Assembly (NCBI GenBank): GCA_023078685.1
Contig: JALGAS010000005.1
Location: 1,302,001 to 1,366,000 of the forward strand
From: Neopestalotiopsis rosae
Taxonomy: Eukaryota; Ascomycota; Sordariomycetes; Amphisphaeriales; Sporocadaceae
Reading direction: 5' to 3'
Length of the DNA stretch: 64,000 bases
A program made the position numbers and the translations under genes. This document shows, piece after piece, positions 58,889 through 64,000 of this stretch. The notes under the pieces were generated by a model that was not told the DNA's origin, did not search any database, and was given only the letters and a program-made list of their open reading frames with translations. How positions within the stretch are numbered: the stretch's first letter is position 1; each line of letters begins with the position of its first letter.

Positions 58889-60994
58889 TTACTTCCAGTT
58901 GCCCCAACGTCTCGATCGGAGAACCATTATCTCTGAGGGCTGCACTTTGTACTCAATCCTGTAGTACTTAGTATGATGTTCCGAAAAGGAAAAAAGAAAG
59001 AGAAAAAAAAAGAAATGAGGTCGCACATACATGGTTTGATCCCATAGATCCACATCTTTTCCGGGGACTCCAAGAAGCTGACTCAATAAATTGGCAAACT
59101 CGTCCTTGTCTCTGCTGACCCTTCCCATGACGGCGAGTTAGACTTCCCGAGTACTCAGGGCGTAATCTAGTATAATAGCTGACTCGGTTGTCGCCATCCC
59201 AACAAGGGCAAATACCTTGTCGCGGATATCGGTGCAATGCCAGTCGCGAAAGATCTCGATCAGCCGGCTGAGGCGTGGCGCTGGAGTATCTGGATGTCTC
59301 CAATGCGCTCGCTGCCAAGCCATGGTCGCGGCAGCACTCTGCTTGATTGACATATGGAGGTCATGGTGGGCAAACCAATTAGTGTTCTCGATTTTCTCGA
59401 GTTTAAGGTACAATGCCTCAATATCCGACCAGTCAAACTTTTGCGTGCCGCACCACACGATGATCTTTTCTGCGTGCAATAGTTCTTGGATGATCCACAT
59501 CCGACGCCAGTATGGACGCTCGCACAGCGAGCTGAGGGCTTTTGCTATCCTTCGGTCCCACAGTGGGAAAAACCCACTTCCCCTGGTACGCAAATTCGTA
59601 CCGGACTGCTGTTGCATGAATTCCATGGCGTGGTTGCTGTCATCGCCTTCCGGTCCCAGCCAAACGTAAACTTCACTCGCCTGCGCATAAATGGCCTTCA
59701 TCATCCCCACCTGATGATTTCGTTCGTGAACATTTTCCTGGTTGATACAAATTGCGTCGATCCAGAAATATTTCGGTTCAGTCAAAACTGTGACTTGAAG
59801 GCGCAAGAACTTCCAAAGGTTGTCACCAATGGCTATTTTTCCGCCATTGTCGAGGACGACGTCATTTTTCACGACTTGATCGCCCCATGTGTACGACAGT
59901 GCAATATAGCTGGGACATTCGGATATTTGGTAAGAAGAAAAGGAGCCCTGAATGGGAGAGCCCGGAACACTAGGCAGGAGCTTGAACAAGCGGATGTCCC
60001 GATTGCTCAGGTTGATGCTCGGGTAAGGGTCGGGTATCTTAGTATCCTGGCGGTTTCGGGAATCTACGGCCCTAATACGACGGGCGTTGCGCATCGATTG
60101 CGTGATGAGTTTTAGTTTCCTATTGGGTGGTAGGGCGACGTCGGGAATGGTTCTTCGCGTCATTACCCGAAGAACCAATAGTGTCATGTTTTTGAAATAC
60201 TCACTTCCCTCGACCCTCTTGATGGCATCTAGCTTCAAGGTAGCTGAGCGTAAGTCGTCCAGAACGACGTGAACTTCTGGGGCTTCAATATGTGGACCGC
60301 GATGTTCTGCCCACAGACAGCAAGTTTCTGCACTGCATGTGGACGGCGATGCTTGGCTACCGAGTAGATGCGGACCATCATGGTTCTGAGACAGAAGGCA
60401 ACCACGTGAATGACATGATGGGCATAGGTGAGGGGTCGGATGGCCTTCGTAGAGTATGCAACGCTGATCATCAGGAGAAGAGTGTCGGCAACGGGGTGGT
60501 TTATTTAGTGTTCTCTCAAAGGGAAGCTTTCGGTGCTTCTGAGATAGACAGCCAAAGCGATTATTATCTACCCGCGCAGGTCGACAGTAGCCTGGTATGC
60601 ATGGCATTTGCCATATTTCACCGGCATCTATATGTGGTCCCTCATGGCCTGTGAACAGGTAACAAGGAGGACTGCAAGTTTCAGGGAGATCAGGAGGTGG
60701 GCAATGGCAAGTATGAGTTGGGTCTAGTATTCAGTTGAATGTTAGTATGGTCGCATCGTGTGATTGAAATCTTCCCAGTGTTAACGACGGGTTCGTACCT
60801 ATCTTCTTGTCGTTTTCCTTCGCATCATGACTGGAAAATGCAGTCGCGTTGTGTTTTGAGCACCCGTAAATGTGCTTGTGAATTCGTTTCAGCTTGCACG
60901 GGTTCTCTGTGTTCTTGGCGTCTTCGCACCGTTTTTGTATTTGAGACCATCCCGAAACGCCGCAAAAACATCTGATTTTATCGTAATAGCACAT
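58889..60994 (-). pseudogene. HET-domain protein 4 with Cys/His repeats and an in-frame stop
   Basis: Exons 60994-60799, 60723-59031 and 58958-58889 keep one frame except for a TAA at 59138-59140. Before it lie a Cys-rich N-terminus (MCYYDKIRCFCG), four C-x-L-x(3-4)-H-x-x-P-H repeats, and a HET core (SYIALSYTWGDQVV, YFWIDAICINQENVHERNHQ, WRRMWIIQELLHAEKI, RDKVFALVGM). The homologous sequence resumes right after the stop (LAVMGRVSRDKDEFANLLSQ), and a final intron and exon follow in frame. TAA probably replaces TAC or TAT after TREV. Either the allele is dead or a 593-residue form lacking the tail is made, since the HET domain itself is intact. Confidence 0.8.
60290..60664 (-). repeat. C-x-L-x(3-4)-H-x-x-P-H repeats in HET protein 4
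   Basis: Copies read CYLFTGHEGPH (60632-60664), CILYEGHPTPH (60428-60460), CLLSQNHDGPH (60368-60400) and CLWAEHRGPH (60290-60319). A weaker copy, GCLSQKHRKLPF, lies near 60550. Other cysteines occur just before each unit, so each could bind zinc with a CCHH-like set. Confidence 0.75.
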
Positions 60995-62280
60995 TTTGCG
61001 AGCTTCTTGGTTTCAAAGAGAAGAACAAAAACAGGGACTACAACTGCAGATTTGATTTTGGTCGTTATTAAAACGCGAACAGCTTGATGCGTTACGTGGG
61101 GTAAGCCTTGTGTGTGGAGGCTTGGCCACCACAAAGTGGGCTGTGCGTGGGCGGTGCTGTTTACACTTTGTTCTCATTGGCGCAGTTTGTAACGGAACAC
61201 CTATCATAATATGCCATGTATTGCTGCACGCAGACGCGCCGTATCATACATGCGCCTGATTGCTGAACCTGCTTGAAGTGCTGGATCCATTACGTATGTA
61301 CTCTGGAGATATGTCGTGCCTAGGTGGGTAGGTATACTTCTCGGAAATGAGTGATACGACCAGTATCCAAAATATAGAGTATAAGTGAAGATGATCTACT
61401 TTTAAGAAATAATATATAAACAGACAGACTTTCAAGGTTCCCGCGTGTCACCCGAAGGGTGCCACAGTGCACCAGCCACAGGTGGCGCATCAATAAGTAT
61501 CCGAGTGGTAGCCGATTATTACCAAAACCCGCTGTCTTTACAGAGTATATGGCCCGATACACTCCAATGAAATTTGAAAAACTAGAAAAAAGCGACTATT
61601 TCAATTCAACTGTAATAAAAATCATACTAGGGAGCATCTAAGGCATTTGAAGCCCTGAGTTGGGATGCATCTGCTAAAGAAGTTGCGTATCTCGAAATCC
61701 TGGCCAAATTGCCATATAGCACCCTTGCGCAGACTTTGTGCGGTAAATGTACCAAGGTAGTGTCGTGCTGGGTGTTTTGACCGTTGTGTCGAACACAGAA
61801 TCGTGAAAGCTGGGGCACACACATTGGCGATACATTTAGTTCTATTTGTCAAGCTGCATAGTCAAGTTTGCCCACACGCCGAATGCATGGGGGGGATGAC
61901 CCTGGTCCATCAGCTACCGATCTGCCTTCGACACTTCGCTAGTGAACCAGTCCCAGGATACTCATTTTCCAAAAGCAGTCGGTTGTGACCATCTATCTCC
62001 CTTTTAAGTTATAAGCTTGGCTACACGTCGGGCACGAGGGTTACTCTCGGCGGCACAGCCAATATGTCTCCGATGAGCCATACGTCGGACAAACAAATGC
62101 CCCTAATGAATAAGCATTAGCCGCAATACGAGATACCCAGAACGGGCCATTGCCAGACCCAAAAATGTAGTATGGCCTCATAGCTACGGTCGCCGATACA
62201 TGACGAGGGTGTAAAATATGACCTAACAATGTAGGTTCTTTATGATGTCAATTTCCGTAATTTTTCATGTCTCTATGTAC
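60995..62280. other. Gene-poor 1.3 kb interval
   Basis: I see no coding sequence that I can support on either strand. Confidence 0.45.
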
Positions 62281-62673
62281 CTACTTCCGACTGCTCTTAT
62301 GCTTCGACGAGCTGCTACTATGCTTGTGATCTTTACTTGAACCACTACCAGATTTGTGCTCTTTGCTAGAACTGCTGTAGGACTTGGAGTCCTTGCTCTT
62401 GGAATTACTAGACGAGTGCTTACTGCTGCTACTACTCTTATGCTTGTGGTCTTTTTTGTCCTTACTGCTCGAACCACGACTCGGTTCATGCTCTTCGGGT
62501 CCTCTGAAAATGCGCTTGGCCTCGGCATTGCCGCTCGCGGGGCAGTACTGATGAGCTTCGGCCTCGGACATGTGCCAATTCTGTGGTTCCGAATACATTG
62601 CCATTGCCTGTTGAGTCTCGTACATCTGGGCGTACGCCTCGCCATTTTCATCCGTGTACACGTAGCGAGACAT
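62281..62673 (-). CDS. Small protein with Ser/Lys/His-rich low-complexity tail
   Basis: An ATG at 62673 opens 130 codons. The first 55 residues are varied (MSRYVYTDENGEAYAQMYET), with Met, Gln and Tyr. The rest is built from SSSK, KHKSS and KDHKHSS units. The tail is probably disordered and very basic, perhaps nucleic-acid binding. I recognise no family. A 5' exon further upstream is possible. Confidence 0.6.
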   Translation of the reverse strand: MSRYVYTDENGEAYAQMYETQQAMAMYSEPQNWHMSEAEAHQYCPASGNAEAKRIFRGPEEHEPSRGSSSKDKKDHKHKSSSSSKHSSSNSKSKDSKSYSSSSKEHKSGSGSSKDHKHSSSSSKHKSSRK

Positions 62674-63999
62674 GTCCTCTTGACTATAAGTACCTTGCTT
62701 ACAGTAGAATAGGGATATCGATTAATATGGGTATTCAAGAAAGTCCTGGACCAGTTCTGACTAGTGTAGGGGAAGACACTATTGAAACTGCACGAAGGCA
62801 AACAGGTTATATAGTCGCGGCCATATCAAAGTTTTACTACTGGGGCTTTTTTGAACTCAGGAGACAATGACAAAGACAATGAGGTCAATAACGTCAAAAG
62901 CGCATTGTATACAATGCTTCAATGGTTGGAGGAACATCCTGACAATGACAATTTTCAGGTATATCGATGGCAGGGGGGTGACTCTGTCATAGCAGACTAA
63001 GTGTAGAGCCCGAATAAGATCATAGAAAGGTTTACAAATCGGAGCCTGAATTTAGCTGCATCAACCAACGGACAATACAATAGTATTCTTTGTCGCATTC
63101 GCCACCAGCGAGTTCATGGCAATTGTCCCAACTTCTGATGGTGCCTTGCATGGTCACTTCGCTCATTGTTTTGTCAGTCAGCAACCAATCGGCGGGGTTT
63201 GCGAGCTCATACGAGGAATCCCCACATTTAGCACCAGCGCGAGTTCTCGTCATTACGAAGCTCGCAAAAGTGGACCAATCAGCCAGCTATAGATCCGAAG
63301 TGCGAAGCGGAAGAACGCTAACTTCGCAGGATCGGCTTGCTAAGGAACGGCTCTGTGGACTCTACAGGCCTTGCTTTTGACGAAAGTGATTTCTAGCGAT
63401 GAGATTCCTATATTGAAGGATCAGCATCGATTGACTAGCTAAAAGACTTTCGTCCAGTGATCATTTCCACCTGAACTTCCAGCAATATGTGCAGCCGGCC
63501 CCAGACTAATGTCTGCTATAGAACGATAAAATCTACGAGGACGTTCGTACAACTTTACGAGCCTAGGAGATAGCGCAGATCAATGGCAGTGCACGTAAGC
63601 CCCAAGATTATACCAACAACAATGATCCTGCCGATCTCTGCTACAATTAACATATGATGTAGAAGCTGACTTTATTTACGAAGTTTAAGTAACATAAATA
63701 GAGGTGTTTGGTAGGTGGTCATATAGCAGATATTCTTGCAATCAACCGCAATCCACTTCCTGTTTGTTATCCATCTTGACCAAATCTCACTCTCGACGAT
63801 TTATTGCCGATCAAAATGTTATTCCTACAATCTTCAAGCCCAAGAAGCTCACGAACTGCCACGCTGCTGCCAATGCTATTATCTCATCTCGGACAAGGAC
63901 TAGCTACATCGTTGGGCAACAGTTCACAAGGCCTCACCGGCTTTCAACCAGTATGTGACTTGACTTTTCAATCTCTTACAAGACCATGAATATTATTCC
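62674..63999. other. Right-end region with possible exon fragments
   Basis: A plus-strand stretch near 62869-62969 could be an exon (KSALYTMLQWLEEHPDNDNF, then a GTATAT donor), but I cannot connect it to a start. An ATG at 63816 opens a frame to a GTATGT donor near 63950 and may be the first exon of a gene running off the window. Neither is secure. Confidence 0.3.
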
Positions 64000-64000
64000 T

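Noticed and set aside
59030..59100. Phe-rich membrane segment at the end of HET protein 4
   Set aside because: It is the pyrimidine-rich part of a GT..AG intron (59030-58959), read through in the raw frame.

Overview
The window is nuclear DNA of a filamentous ascomycete (Pezizomycotina). Introns are short (about 45-120 bp) with GT..AG ends, intergenic spaces are AT-leaning, and the families present are typical of these fungi: HET-domain proteins, a Clr5-ankyrin protein, a Zn2Cys6 regulator, DUF7708 and DUF7025/AAA proteins, UstYa/DUF3328, and MpaB-like DUF2236. The sequence alone does not fix the genus. Exon coordinates are my own splice-site readings; every intact model keeps an open frame across its junctions.

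Layout. 0.9-7 kb: a DUF2236 oxygenase, an unknown protein and a first HET protein. 7-12.6 kb: a head-to-head pair, a DUF7025-AAA+ ATPase and a DUF7708 STAND-like protein. 15 kb: a secreted class-3 lipase. 17-20.4 kb: a Clr5-ankyrin protein. 22.9-26 kb: a VPS62-like membrane protein and a small acidic unknown.

26-48.8 kb reads as an amino-acid-type biosynthetic block: a membrane-anchored heme-oxygenase-like diiron oxidase (HDO), a 14-TM DHA2 exporter, a divergent aspartyl-tRNA-synthetase-like protein with an N-myristoylation signal, a 2OG-Fe(II) oxygenase, a secreted gamma-glutamyltranspeptidase, a RidA imine deaminase, an SRPK-like kinase, a frameshifted DHA1 transporter, a Zn2Cys6 regulator and a broken GNAT. 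The HDO, 2OG oxygenase, gamma-glutamyltranspeptidase and exporter resemble the logic of bacterial gamma-glutamyl-protected amino acid pathways, but here a tRNA-synthetase-like protein sits where a ligase would be expected.

49-61 kb is a HET-rich segment (three more HET genes, one with an in-frame stop) holding a probable small RiPP cluster. A UstYa-family oxidase is divergent from a 92-residue secreted precursor with three Kex2-type repeats whose only aromatic residue is Trp. Relics of a P450 and a BBE-type FAD oxidase lie about 5 kb from it. 61-64 kb is mostly gene-poor and holds one Ser/Lys/His-rich small protein.
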